Source: an uncultured Pelagibacteraceae bacterium (GTDB lineage: Bacteria > Pseudomonadota > Alphaproteobacteria > Pelagibacterales > Pelagibacteraceae). Taken from it: 64,000 bases of DNA. The stretch is from contig CACEVB010000005.1 of assembly GCA_902562875.1 (NCBI GenBank), positions 1 to 64,000 on the forward strand, given 5' to 3'. A model generated the notes under the pieces. The model saw nothing but the letters and a program-made list of their open reading frames with translations. It ran no database searches and was not told the origin of the DNA. The translations under genes and the position numbers were made by a program. Positions 41,226 to 51,175 of this stretch are shown here, in pieces. Each line of letters opens with the position of its first letter. Positions within the stretch are counted from its first letter, which is position 1.

Positions 41226-42582
41226 ATTTTGATAGATCTGAGTCTTTAGTTAACTCGCCTAAATTTTCTTTTATATAGGTAGAATCTACCACAATTTTTT
41301 CACCAGCTTTATCAGTTGCGGTAAAACTAATTTCATCTAATACTCTTTCAATAATAGTATGTAATCTTCTTGCACCTATATTCTCCACTGTTGAGTTTAC
41401 TTCCATAGCAATATCCGCAATAGTATTTATCCCATCTTCTGTAAACTCCAAATCTACTTTTTCAGTTTGAAGAAGTGCTTTATATTGCTTTATTAAACTA
41501 TTATCTGGTTCTTTAAGTATTCTTTTGAAATCTTCACTAGTCAATGGATCAAGCTCGACTCGAATAGGTAGTCTTCCTTGTAATTCTGGTAATAGATCTG
41601 AGGGTTTTGCTAGTTGAAAAGCACCAGATGCTATAAACAAAATATGATCCGTTTTTACAGGCCCATATTTAGTACTAACAGTCGTACCTTCTATTAATGG
41701 TAATAAATCTCTTTGCACACCCTCTCTTGAAACGTCGCCACCAACTCTATCTGTTCTTGCAGAAATTTTGTCTATCTCGTCAAGAAAAACAATTCCATTA
41801 TTCTCTGTAGTATTTTTTGCAGATTTTATTATTTTATCTTGCTCTATAAGTTTATCAGACTCCTCATTCATTAAAATTTCATAAGACTCTTTTACTGACA
41901 TTTTTTTTCTTTTTGGCTTACTACCCATAGATTTTCCAAGCATATCGGAAATATTAATCATCCCAATATTTGCCCCGGGCATTCCTGGGATTTCAAATGA
42001 AGGCATACCTCCACTTTCACTCACAGCAATCTCAATCTCATTTTCATCTAAATCACCACTTCGCAAACGTTTACGGAAACTCTCTCTTGTGGCAACGCTT
42101 GCTTTTGGGCCAACTAATGCATCTAGAACTCTCTCTTCGGCTAATTTTTGGACTTGAGCTTTAACCTCTTTTCTCTTTTTTACTTTTTCCATAGAGATTG
42201 CTATTTCTAATAAATCTCTAACGATTTGTTCAACATCTCTACCAACGTAACCTACTTCAGTAAATCTTGTAGCCTCAACTTTTACAAAAGGAGCCTCAGC
42301 GAGTTTTGATAGTCTTCTTGAAATCTCTGTCTTACCTACACCAGTTGGACCTATCATTAAGATATTTTTAGGTAAAACCTCATCTTTCATATCTCCAGTT
42401 AATGCTTGTCTTCTCCATCTATTTCTTAAAGCTATTGCAACTGCTCTTTTGGCTTTATTTTGTCCGACCACAAATCTATCTAATTCTGATACGATCTCTC
42501 TTGGGGAAAGAGAAGTGGTTAAATTTTCTTTTTCCTCTTTTTTATCTTTAGGTTTTAAAGTTGTTACGTTTGATTTTTCCAT
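41215..42582 (-). CDS. hslU: HslU ATPase
   Basis: [29 protein letters not shown]. Confidence 0.99.
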   Translation of the reverse strand: MEKSNVTTLKPKDKKEEKENLTTSLSPREIVSELDRFVVGQNKAKRAVAIALRNRWRRQALTGDMKDEVLPKNILMIGPTGVGKTEISRRLSKLAEAPFVKVEATRFTEVGYVGRDVEQIVRDLLEIAISMEKVKKRKEVKAQVQKLAEERVLDALVGPKASVATRESFRKRLRSGDLDENEIEIAVSESGGMPSFEIPGMPGANIGMINISDMLGKSMGSKPKRKKMSVKESYEILMNEESDKLIEQDKIIKSAKNTTENNGIVFLDEIDKISARTDRVGGDVSREGVQRDLLPLIEGTTVSTKYGPVKTDHILFIASGAFQLAKPSDLLPELQGRLPIRVELDPLTSEDFKRILKEPDNSLIKQYKALLQTEKVDLEFTEDGINTIADIAMEVNSTVENIGARRLHTIIERVLDEISFTATDKAGEKIVVDSTYIKENLGELTKDSDLSKFIL

Positions 42583-43097
42583 TATACTTTTTCAATATTT
42601 AAATTATTATTTGTGAATACACATATATCAGAAGCTACTTTAATTGCTTTTTTTGCAACTTCTTCTGCGGACATATCGGTATCCATTAAAACCTTTGCAG
42701 CCGCTAATGCATAATTTCCACCCGAACCTATTCCAATAACATCACCTTCTGGCTCTAAAACATCTCCTGTACCAGAGATTATAAAACTTTTTTCTTTATC
42801 AGCCACAGCCATTAAAGCCTCTAATCTTCTCAAATATTTATCAGTTCTCCAATCTTTTGCTAACTCCACAGCAGATCTTGAAAGATTACCTGCATGTTTT
42901 TCTAATTTTGATTCTAATCTCTCAAATAAAGTTAGAGCGTCTGCGGTTGATCCTGCAAATCCAGCTACGACATCTCTTTTTTCAATTCTTCTAACTTTCT
43001 TAGCTGTGCTTTTGATAACAGTGTTTCCCATGCTAACTTGTCCGTCTCCTGCCACAACTACGTCATTTTTTTTTCTTACTAATACAATTGTTGTCAT
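42582..43097 (-). CDS. hslV: HslV protease
   Basis: N-terminal TTIVLVRKK after Met removal; start at 43097 gives mature catalytic Thr. Confidence 0.97.
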   Translation of the reverse strand: MTTIVLVRKKNDVVVAGDGQVSMGNTVIKSTAKKVRRIEKRDVVAGFAGSTADALTLFERLESKLEKHAGNLSRSAVELAKDWRTDKYLRRLEALMAVADKEKSFIISGTGDVLEPEGDVIGIGSGGNYALAAAKVLMDTDMSAEEVAKKAIKVASDICVFTNNNLNIEKV

Positions 43098-43104
43098 AAT
43101 CATT

Positions 43105-43132
43105 AGATGGAGATTATTTTTTATACTTCAAG
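43105..43132 (-). promoter_or_regulatory. candidate RpoH (sigma32)-type promoter of hslVU
   Basis: CTTGAAG-N13-CTCCATCT on minus strand vs CTTGAAA-N11-16-CCCCATNT. Confidence 0.65.
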
Positions 43133-43150
43133 AGGATGAGACTATTATTG

Positions 43151-43173
43151 ATATAGCGAGATAATCGCTATAT
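43151..43173. promoter_or_regulatory. perfect 9-bp inverted repeat ATATAGCGA-GATAA-TCGCTATAT in hslV/hisB divergent region
   Basis: direct reading; 13 nt before hisB ATG. Confidence 0.6.
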
Positions 43174-43186
43174 ATGTTGTTTAAAA

Positions 43187-43777
43187 ATGAAGAGAAAAGC
43201 TAAAATAAATAGGAAAACAAAAGAAACCAGCATATCTGTTGATATGAATATTGATGGTAAGGGTAAATATAAAATTGATACAGGGATTGGTTTTCTTAAT
43301 CACATGCTTGAACAATTATCAAAACACTCTTCAATTGATATGAATATAAAAGCTAAAGGAGATACTCACATTGATCTTCATCATACAACAGAAGATTCTG
43401 GCATCGCAATTGGCGAATGTTTAAAAAAAGCATCTAATAAATTTAAGGGAATTAGACGTTACTCTCACGCATTAATCCCTATGGATGAAGCTTTAACAAG
43501 AGTAGTAATAGATGTTTCAAATAGACCTTACTTAATATGGAACGTAAAATTAAAGGTTGAGAAATTAGGAGAAATGGATACAGAGCTTTTTAAAGAGTGG
43601 TTTCAGGCATTCTCTCAGTCCGCAGGAATTACTTTACATGTAGAAAATATCTATGGTGATAATAGTCACCACATTATAGAATCATGCTTTAAAGGCCTAG
43701 CCAGATCATTAAGAACTGCAATGGAGATAGATCCAAGAAATAAAAAAACTATTCCATCCACAAAAGGTTCTTTATAA
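43187..43777 (+). CDS. hisB: imidazoleglycerol-phosphate dehydratase
   Basis: [33 protein letters not shown]. Confidence 0.98.
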   Translation: MKRKAKINRKTKETSISVDMNIDGKGKYKIDTGIGFLNHMLEQLSKHSSIDMNIKAKGDTHIDLHHTTEDSGIAIGECLKKASNKFKGIRRYSHALIPMDEALTRVVIDVSNRPYLIWNVKLKVEKLGEMDTELFKEWFQAFSQSAGITLHVENIYGDNSHHIIESCFKGLARSLRTAMEIDPRNKKTIPSTKGSL

Positions 43778-43790
43778 AATTAAAGAATTG

Positions 43791-44417
43791 ATGAAACTAT
43801 CTATTGTTGATTACAAATCAGGTAACATAAGTTCTGTTATCAATTCGTTTAAAGAGGTAGCAAAAGATAAAGTAAATATTGAAGTCACATCTGACATTAA
43901 AAAAATAGGCTCAAGTGATAAAGTAGTTTTGCCAGGACAGGGCTCTTTTAAAAGTTGTATTGAGGCTTTAAATAATATTAGCGGTCTAGTGGATGAACTG
44001 AATGAATTTGCAATTAATAAAAAAAAACCATTACTAGGTATTTGTGTAGGTTTACAAATGTTTGCCGATGTTGGCTACGAAGAAACAGAAACAAATGGTT
44101 TAGGCTGGATATCAGGAAAAGTTTCAAAAATCGATAATCAGAACGGAAAATATAAACTCCCTCATATTGGTTGGAATGAAATTAATATTGTCAAAGATAG
44201 TCAGATTTTTAAAAATATAGAAAACAATTCTCATATGTACTTTGTTCATAGTTATGAGTTTATACCTAATGATAATAAAGTTATTTCAGCAACTACTGAT
44301 TATTCAACAAAAGTAGTTTGTTCAGTTGAAAAAGAAAATATTTTTGGAACACAATTTCACCCAGAAAAAAGTGATAAAGCTGGTCTAAAATTAGTTAATA
44401 ATTTTATAAATTTGTAA
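43791..44417 (+). CDS. hisH: imidazole glycerol phosphate synthase subunit HisH
   Basis: VDYKSGNISSV, LLGICVGLQMF, GTQFHPEKS. Confidence 0.97.
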   Translation: MKLSIVDYKSGNISSVINSFKEVAKDKVNIEVTSDIKKIGSSDKVVLPGQGSFKSCIEALNNISGLVDELNEFAINKKKPLLGICVGLQMFADVGYEETETNGLGWISGKVSKIDNQNGKYKLPHIGWNEINIVKDSQIFKNIENNSHMYFVHSYEFIPNDNKVISATTDYSTKVVCSVEKENIFGTQFHPEKSDKAGLKLVNNFINL

Positions 44418-45143
44418 ATGAAAATTTTTCCCGCGATAGATATTAAAGACAAAAAATGTGTAAGATTAGTTAAAGGAAACTTTGATAATAAAACTGAGTA
44501 TGAAATGTCCCCTGTTGAACAAGCCCGCAAGTATAAAGATAGTGGTTTTAAAAATTTACATATTATAGATCTAGATGGAGCTCTAACTGGTGAAACTGTA
44601 AATTTAGAAATTATTGAAGATATAGTTAAAAAATTTGATATTAATATAGAAGTGGGTGGTGGTGTAAGAAACTTCGATAGTATTCAAAAATATACCGATG
44701 CTGGTGTTGAAAAAGTTATACTAGGAAGTGCTGCAATCAATGATAAGGAATTTTTAGAGAATGCCTGCAACAAATTTCCAAATAAAATTGCTTTAGGCTT
44801 AGATGCTAAAGACGGATATTTGGCTGTTTCTGGGTGGAAAAAAAATTCTAATTTTAAAACTTTAGATTTTTTAAAAGAAGTAAACGAATATGGAGTATCA
44901 AGATTAATTTATACAGATATTAATAAAGATGGAATGAAAACAAGCCCGAATTTTGAAGGGACTGAAAAAATAGCCAATACTTCAAACTTTCCTGTAATAA
45001 TTTCAGGAGGCGTTTCATCAATAGAAGATATAAAAAAAGCAAAGGAGCTAAACAACAAGAACATAGAGGGCATAATAGTGGGAAAAGCAATTTATGATGG
45101 AGACATAAAACTAGAAGATTTAGCAAAGGAGATTGATGCTTAA
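44418..45143 (+). CDS. hisA: ProFAR isomerase HisA
   Basis: [28 protein letters not shown]. Confidence 0.98.
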   Translation: MKIFPAIDIKDKKCVRLVKGNFDNKTEYEMSPVEQARKYKDSGFKNLHIIDLDGALTGETVNLEIIEDIVKKFDINIEVGGGVRNFDSIQKYTDAGVEKVILGSAAINDKEFLENACNKFPNKIALGLDAKDGYLAVSGWKKNSNFKTLDFLKEVNEYGVSRLIYTDINKDGMKTSPNFEGTEKIANTSNFPVIISGGVSSIEDIKKAKELNNKNIEGIIVGKAIYDGDIKLEDLAKEIDA

Positions 45144-45891
45144 AAATAGAATAATACCTTGCTTAGATGTCAAGAATGGCAGGGTTGTTAAAGGAATAAA
45201 TTTTGTTGATTTACAGGATGCTGGAGATCCTGTTGAGCAAGCTAAAATTTATAGTGATGGTGGTGCAGATGAAATTTGTTTCTTAGATATAACTGCTTCT
45301 AATGAAAATCGAGATACAATCTACGAGGTTGTGAAAGAAACTTCAAAAAAATGCTTTGTGCCTTTAACGGTAGGGGGCGGTGTAAGAAATGTTGAAGATA
45401 TAAATAAACTACTAAACTGTGGTGCAGATAAGGTATCTATAAATACCGCAGCAGTACAAGATGCAAATGTAGTGGTTGAAAGTTCAAAAAAATTTGGATC
45501 GCAATGTATTGTTGTTGCTATTGATGCTAAAAAAAATGGAGACAAATGGGATGTATACACTCATGGTGGAAGAAATAATTCAGGATTAGATGCTTTAGAG
45601 TTTGCCAAAAAAATGGAAGTTAGTGGAGCAGGAGAACTATTAGTTACTTCTATGGATAGAGACGGAACTCAAATTGGGTATGATATTGAACTAATGAAAA
45701 AGATATCAAAGAAGGTTAATATTCCATTAATAGCATCGGGAGGTGTAGGTATTCTTGATCATATGGTTGAAGGCATAAAAGAAGGAAACGCCAGCGCTGT
45801 TCTTGCAGCTTCAATATTTCATTATGGAACGCATTCTGTTATAGAAGCAAAAGAATATTTAAATAGCAAAGGAATACCAGTAAGAATTTGA
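45136..45891 (+). CDS. hisF: imidazole glycerol phosphate synthase subunit HisF
   Basis: [19 protein letters not shown]. Confidence 0.98.
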   Translation: MLKNRIIPCLDVKNGRVVKGINFVDLQDAGDPVEQAKIYSDGGADEICFLDITASNENRDTIYEVVKETSKKCFVPLTVGGGVRNVEDINKLLNCGADKVSINTAAVQDANVVVESSKKFGSQCIVVAIDAKKNGDKWDVYTHGGRNNSGLDALEFAKKMEVSGAGELLVTSMDRDGTQIGYDIELMKKISKKVNIPLIASGGVGILDHMVEGIKEGNASAVLAASIFHYGTHSVIEAKEYLNSKGIPVRI

Positions 45892-46163
45892 TGTTAAAAA
45901 CTTTAGAGGAATTGATAGAATTAATTAGAGAGAGAAAAAAAAGCTCTGATGAGAGTTCATACACTAAAAAACTACTTCATGATAAAAATCTTAGCTTAGA
46001 GAAAGTTAAAGAAGAAGTTGGTGAACTTATAGAGGCAGTTGATAAAAATACTAATACTGTTCACGAGGCTGCAGATGTTTTATACCATCTGATGGTATAT
46101 CTAGAGGCAAATAACATAAATATAGAAGATGTTATGGCCGAATTAGAAAAACGTAAGAAATAA
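45891..46163 (+). CDS. hisE: phosphoribosyl-ATP pyrophosphatase
   Basis: SYTKKLLHDK, KEEVGELIEAV, HEAADVLYHLMV. Confidence 0.95.
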   Translation: MLKTLEELIELIRERKKSSDESSYTKKLLHDKNLSLEKVKEEVGELIEAVDKNTNTVHEAADVLYHLMVYLEANNINIEDVMAELEKRKK

Positions 46164-46251
46164 CTTCATTAATTTAATATTATTTGCTACAAATCTAATA
46201 AAAATTAGGTTTATTGCGGATTGCCTGATTAAATAAATCTATAATTAAATT

Positions 46252-47190
46252 ATGAGTCATAAATATTATAAACCCGCAAAGTCAAGATTACATAGAAGTG
46301 AATTAGCAGTGCCAGGCTCTGCTCCTAAAATGTTTGAAAAAGCACTTAATTCAGATGCTGATTACGTTTTTTTAGATTTAGAGGATGCTGTCTCACCAAA
46401 TGATAAAATAGCTGCAAGAGAAAATACGATTAAAGCTCTAAAAGAGATTAATTGGAGAGAAAAAGGAAAAACAATATCAGTGAGAATAAATGGATTAGAT
46501 ACTCACTATATGTATCGTGATGTAATAGACATTGTAGAACAAGTTGGAGATAAAGTAGACACAATATTAATTCCTAAAGCAGGAACTGCTAGCGATGTTT
46601 ATATGGTTGATTGTTTGTTGACGCAGATTGAAGAGAGTAAAAAAATTAAAAATAAAATCGGTTTAGAGTGCCTGATAGAAACAGCACTCGGAATGTCTAA
46701 CATAAAAGAAATTGCAACTTCTAGCGAAAGATTAGAAGCACTTCATTTTGGTGTTGCAGATTATGCGGCAAGTTTGAGAGCAAGAACAGTAGTTATTGGA
46801 GGACTAAATCCAGATTATCCTGGAGATCAATGGCATCACGGTTTATCTCAAATGGTTATGACTTGTAGAGCTTATGGATTAAGAGCTATAGACGGACCGT
46901 TTGGAGATTTTAATGATCCCGATGGATATATTCTTTCTGCAAAAAGGGCTGCAGCAATTGGAATCGAGGGAAAATGGGCAATTCATCCTTCTCAAATCGA
47001 ATTAGCAAACCAAGTTTTCACACCTCCAGAGGCAGAAGTAAAAAAAGCAAAAAGAATTATAGATGAACTCGATAAAGCTGCTAAGGAAGGCAAAGGTGCT
47101 GCTCAATTAGATGGTAGAATGATAGATGCTGCGTCAGCTCGTATGGCTGAAAATATTGTTAACATAGATAAACTAATTCAAAAAAAGTAA
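46252..47190 (+). CDS. mcl: L-malyl-CoA/beta-methylmalyl-CoA lyase (CitE-like)
   Basis: RSELAVPGSAPKMFEKAL, FLDLEDAVSP, WAIHPSQIELAN; followed by mtkAB. Confidence 0.88.
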   Translation: MSHKYYKPAKSRLHRSELAVPGSAPKMFEKALNSDADYVFLDLEDAVSPNDKIAARENTIKALKEINWREKGKTISVRINGLDTHYMYRDVIDIVEQVGDKVDTILIPKAGTASDVYMVDCLLTQIEESKKIKNKIGLECLIETALGMSNIKEIATSSERLEALHFGVADYAASLRARTVVIGGLNPDYPGDQWHHGLSQMVMTCRAYGLRAIDGPFGDFNDPDGYILSAKRAAAIGIEGKWAIHPSQIELANQVFTPPEAEVKKAKRIIDELDKAAKEGKGAAQLDGRMIDAASARMAENIVNIDKLIQKK

Positions 47191-47191
47191 T

Positions 47192-48355
47192 ATGGATATT
47201 CACGAATACCAAGCAAAAAAACTATTAGCTGAATTTGGAGTTGTTATTCCAAGAGGTGGAATTGCCTATAGTCCAGAAAACGCTGAAAATAAAGCTCGAG
47301 AAATCGGTGGATCTAAATGGGTTGTTAAAGCACAAATACATTCGGGAGCAAGAGGTAAGGCTGGCGGAATTATTTTATGCAACTCTCCTTTAGAGGTAGC
47401 ACAAGCAACTGATAAGCTTTTAGGAAAAAAATTAGTTACAAATCAGACAGGACCTCAAGGAAAAATAGTAAATAGAATTTATGTTGAAGAGGCAACAGAT
47501 ATCAAAAAAGAGTTTTATTTAGGCTTAGTTTTTGACAGAAGTTCTGAGAGCATTATGGTTGTAGCTTCCACTGAAGGGGGTATGAGTGTTGAAGAAATAT
47601 CAAAAGAAAAGCCAGAGAGTATTATAAGATCAAAAATTGAAGTTGCAGTTGGTATGCAAAAATTTCAAGCTAGAGAAATAGCTTTTGGTTTAGGGGTTGC
47701 TCCAGAATTAATAAATCGAACAGCAGATACGATTATAAGTTGTTACAGGGCATTTAGTGAGCTAGATGCAACCATGGTTGAGATTAATCCTTTAGCAGTT
47801 TCTGGCCAAGGACAAATACTTGCATTAGATTGTAAGATGAGTTTTGATAATAATGCTTTATTTAGAAGAAACCAAATATCTGAACTTAGAGATAAAACAC
47901 AAGAAAATCCTAGCGAGGTTTACGCATCAGATAGAGGTCTAAATTATGTTAGCTTAGAGGGAAACATTGGAAATATAATCAACGGTGCTGGTCTGGCCAT
48001 GGCATCAATGGATATGATTCAATTAGCTGGTGGAGAACCCGCAAACTTCTTAGATGTAGGAGGAGGAGCGACACCAGAAAAAATAGTAAAAGCATTTAAA
48101 TTAATTTCAATGGACAAAAAAGTTAAAGTTATATTGGTTAATATATTTGCTGGCATCAATAGATGTGATTGGGTAGCTGAAGGGATAGTTCAAGCTTTAG
48201 ACAAAATTGAAATAAATGTTCCACTTGTAATAAGATTAGCAGGTACAAATGTCGACAAAGGAAATAAAATTTTAAGAGATAGCAAAATTAAATATATTGA
48301 GGCAAAATCTCTTGAGGATGCAGCGAACAAAGCTGTAAAAACTTTAAAGTTATAA
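47192..48355 (+). CDS. mtkA: malate-CoA ligase (malate thiokinase) beta subunit, SucC-like
   Basis: MDIHEYQAKKLLAEFGVVIPRG; SucC fold; operonic with mcl. Confidence 0.83.
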   Translation: MDIHEYQAKKLLAEFGVVIPRGGIAYSPENAENKAREIGGSKWVVKAQIHSGARGKAGGIILCNSPLEVAQATDKLLGKKLVTNQTGPQGKIVNRIYVEEATDIKKEFYLGLVFDRSSESIMVVASTEGGMSVEEISKEKPESIIRSKIEVAVGMQKFQAREIAFGLGVAPELINRTADTIISCYRAFSELDATMVEINPLAVSGQGQILALDCKMSFDNNALFRRNQISELRDKTQENPSEVYASDRGLNYVSLEGNIGNIINGAGLAMASMDMIQLAGGEPANFLDVGGGATPEKIVKAFKLISMDKKVKVILVNIFAGINRCDWVAEGIVQALDKIEINVPLVIRLAGTNVDKGNKILRDSKIKYIEAKSLEDAANKAVKTLKL

Positions 48356-48357
48356 TT

Positions 48358-49239
48358 ATGGCAGTTTTGATAGATAAAAACACAAAAATAATAATTCAGG
48401 GTTTTACAGGAAAAATGGGTACATTCCACGCTGAGGAGATGATTAAATATGGTTCAAATGTTGTCGGAGGAGTAACCCCAGGAAAGGGAGGGACAAAACA
48501 TCTAGATCTTCCAGTTTTCAACACAGTAAAAGAAGCTGTAGATAGTACAAATGCTACAGCCTCTATTTTGTTTGTGCCACCTGCTTTTGCTGCAGACTCT
48601 GCTATGGAAGCGGCTGACGCTGGTATAAGGACATGTGTGGCAATAGTAGATGGAATACCATCACATGACATGATCAAAATTAAAAGATATATGAGAAGAT
48701 ATTCTAAATCAGAAAAAATGAGTTTAGTTGGACCAAATTGTGCTGGAATAATAAGCCCTGGCAAATCTATGTTAGGAATTATGCCTGGACATATTTACAA
48801 AGAAGGTAGAGTTGGAATAATTAGTCGATCAGGAACATTAGGTTATGAAGCAGCACAACAATTAAAAGATCTTAATATTGGAATATCAACAAGTGTTGGA
48901 ATTGGTGGAGATCCTATAAATGGTAGTTCATTTAAAGATATTATAGGAAAGTTTGAGGAGGATGATGAGACCGATGCTATTTTGATGATCGGTGAAATTG
49001 GAGGACCACAAGAAGTAGCAGCTGGCGAGTTTGTAAAAAATAATATGAAGAAACCCGTAATAGCTTATATTGCTGGATTAACAGCACCAAAGGGTAGAGT
49101 AATGGGACATGCGGGAGCTATTGTATCTGCATACGGTGAGAGTGCTATCGAAAAAGTTGAGATTCTAAAACAATGTGGTGTTACAATTTCAAAAAATCCT
49201 TCTGTAATGGGAGAGACTGTTAAAAAAGTTTTAAGTTAG
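48358..49239 (+). CDS. mtkB: malate-CoA ligase (malate thiokinase) alpha subunit, SucD-like
   Basis: IIQGFTGKMGTFHAEEMIKYGSNVVGGVTPGKGG; SucD fold. Confidence 0.83.
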   Translation: MAVLIDKNTKIIIQGFTGKMGTFHAEEMIKYGSNVVGGVTPGKGGTKHLDLPVFNTVKEAVDSTNATASILFVPPAFAADSAMEAADAGIRTCVAIVDGIPSHDMIKIKRYMRRYSKSEKMSLVGPNCAGIISPGKSMLGIMPGHIYKEGRVGIISRSGTLGYEAAQQLKDLNIGISTSVGIGGDPINGSSFKDIIGKFEEDDETDAILMIGEIGGPQEVAAGEFVKNNMKKPVIAYIAGLTAPKGRVMGHAGAIVSAYGESAIEKVEILKQCGVTISKNPSVMGETVKKVLS

Positions 49240-49251
49240 TAAAATTTTTTG

Positions 49252-49593
49252 ATGTCAAAGATTAAAATTCTATTTGTATTAATTATTATTTTTGTTGTTT
49301 ATAAAGGTTTTGTAGCAATAAAAAATTTTGAAATTGGTGTTGAAAATAGAGTTGCTAAAATAGGTGATATCGAAGGATTTGAGAGACCAAAAAAAGTTAT
49401 AGCATTAATAATGTATATTGGAGAACCTTTAGAGATAAACGAGCATTTACTAGTTTCATCCGAGGAAAAATGCCTTAAATTAAAAGAAAATGCGGAGTCA
49501 AATTCTAACGCGTACTATGAATGTGCTGTGGTAGATGCTATAATAAATGAAAATAAAATTTTAGAAATAATAAAAGAAATTGAAGTTTTATAA
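49252..49593 (+). CDS. hypothetical membrane-anchored protein
   Basis: single N-terminal TM, 113 aa. Confidence 0.6.
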   Translation: MSKIKILFVLIIIFVVYKGFVAIKNFEIGVENRVAKIGDIEGFERPKKVIALIMYIGEPLEINEHLLVSSEEKCLKLKENAESNSNAYYECAVVDAIINENKILEIIKEIEVL

Positions 49594-49599
49594 CAATAT

Positions 49600-49746
49600 A
49601 TGATTCAAAATTATATAAATTGGGAAAAAAGACAAATTAATTGGTGGAAGAAAAAACTTAGAATTTCTGAACATGGAATTGCTTGGATATCTTTTATTAA
49701 AGGTATCTTGGTAGGTTTATTATTTTATCATTTGCTCTTTAATTAA
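49600..49746 (+). CDS. 48-aa small membrane protein (MIQNYINWEKRQINWWKKKLRISEHGIAWISFIKGILVGLLFYHLLFN)
   Basis: fills gap between neighbouring + strand CDS; amphipathic/basic N-term and one TM; below ORF-track cutoff. Confidence 0.65.
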   Translation: MIQNYINWEKRQINWWKKKLRISEHGIAWISFIKGILVGLLFYHLLFN

Positions 49747-49749
49747 TTT

Positions 49750-50118
49750 ATGAGTTACGACGATAATAACATTTTTGCAAAAATTTTAAGAGGAGAAATT
49801 CCTTGTGATAAAATCTATGAGGACAAATATGTATTATCATTTTATGATGTTAATCCTCAAAAAAAAATTCATGCTTTAATAATACCAAAAGGAAAATATG
49901 TTGATCTTGATGATTTTAACGAGAATGCATCGAAGGAAGAAATCTATGGTCTAATGAAAGGAATTTCTTTAGTTTCAAATAGACTAAATATTTCATCTAA
50001 AAATGGAAAAGGATATAGAGCCATTTCAAACATAAGTGAAAATGGTGGACAAGAGGTTCTACACCTTCATTTTCACCTAATTGGTGGTGAAAAAGTAGGT
50101 AAAATGGTTGAAAAATGA
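49750..50118 (+). CDS. HIT-family hydrolase
   Basis: FAKILRGEIPCDKIYED; HLHFHLIGG HIT motif. Confidence 0.96.
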   Translation: MSYDDNNIFAKILRGEIPCDKIYEDKYVLSFYDVNPQKKIHALIIPKGKYVDLDDFNENASKEEIYGLMKGISLVSNRLNISSKNGKGYRAISNISENGGQEVLHLHFHLIGGEKVGKMVEK

Positions 50119-50621
50119 AAGAGATATTAAGATATTATTTAGAGTTGAAGAGCTTAAAAAATTTAAAAAAAGTAAAAGCTCCTAACGACAATTTAAAATT
50201 TGAATTAGTAATAAAACCAGACTTTAATTTAAACAAATTTTTTTACAAACAAATTGGAAAAAGTCACAGATGGATTGATAGATTATCATGGACCGATAAC
50301 ATATGGGCAAACTATATTAGTAACAAATCCGTTAAAACATATATTCTTAAAGAAGGAGAAGATTTAGCTGGATACTTTGAACAAATTTTTAATAAAGAAA
50401 ATAATGAGTACGAAATTGCATATTTTGGAATTCTAAAAAAATATAGAAACAAAAAATATGGTGCATATTTGCTCTCAAAAGCTATAGAGAAGTCTTTAGA
50501 TGGAAATAGTAAAAGAGTTTGGGTGCATACCTGCACCCTAGATCACAAAAATGCAATTAAAAATTATTTATCAAGGGGTATGAAAATTTTTAGAGAAGAA
50601 AAAGTTAAGATATCTGCTTAA
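50115..50621 (+). CDS. GNAT-family acetyltransferase
   Basis: AYFGILKKYRNKKYGAYLLSKAIE acetyl-CoA loop. Confidence 0.85.
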   Translation: MKEILRYYLELKSLKNLKKVKAPNDNLKFELVIKPDFNLNKFFYKQIGKSHRWIDRLSWTDNIWANYISNKSVKTYILKEGEDLAGYFEQIFNKENNEYEIAYFGILKKYRNKKYGAYLLSKAIEKSLDGNSKRVWVHTCTLDHKNAIKNYLSRGMKIFREEKVKISA

Positions 50622-50626
50622 AAATT

Positions 50627-51175
50627 TTATTGAGGAAGTTTAAATAAGTTATAATTAACTTTCTTATTTTTTTTTATATCAAAAATATACGTTACAGATA
50701 AATTTTGATATATATCTTCGGTTTGCCAACCAACTAGTTGTAAATTTGATTTATTAAAAAATATATTTATCAATTGATTGCTCTCTTTAATTGATATCAT
50801 ATAGTATTTATTATCTATTAATTTAGAATTAGAAGTAATAATTTTTTTAATCAAAAAATCTTTGTCTAATAAAAAAAATAATGGTGTGCTTTTTAATGGG
50901 TATCTAAAATAATGATTATTTTTTTTTGATTTAATTACTAACGATCTACCATTTGATACTAAAATTTTGTTATATTTAGAGTCGTATTTGCAGTATATTT
51001 TTTTTGGATAAGAAATAATACAATTACCTTTTTCTTCTTTTTCATCTACCGTCTGTATAAAACTAAATTCTAAATTATTAATTTCATTTAGTTTATTTAT
51101 TATTTTTTCAGAAATTGAAGCATAAGTATTACTTGAATATAAAATTATTATAAAAGTTAAAAAAAATCTAATCAC
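50627..51175 (-). CDS. lolA: outer-membrane lipoprotein carrier protein LolA-like
   Basis: signal peptide; LEFSFIQTVDEKEEKGNCIISYPKKIYCKYD; adjacent to ftsK. Confidence 0.85.
   Translation of the reverse strand: MIRFFLTFIIILYSSNTYASISEKIINKLNEINNLEFSFIQTVDEKEEKGNCIISYPKKIYCKYDSKYNKILVSNGRSLVIKSKKNNHYFRYPLKSTPLFFLLDKDFLIKKIITSNSKLIDNKYYMISIKESNQLINIFFNKSNLQLVGWQTEDIYQNLSVTYIFDIKKNKKVNYNLFKLPQ

Noticed and set aside
44920-45126. Minus-strand Leu/Cys-rich ORF antisense to hisA
   Set aside because: Shadow ORF; composition is an artefact of the opposite frame.
46191-46212. Hairpin AAATCTAAT-AAAA-ATTAGGTTT between hisE and mcl
   Set aside because: All-AT-rich 9-bp stem with one wobble and no T-tract; expected by chance in such AT-rich DNA. 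Not called as terminator or riboswitch.
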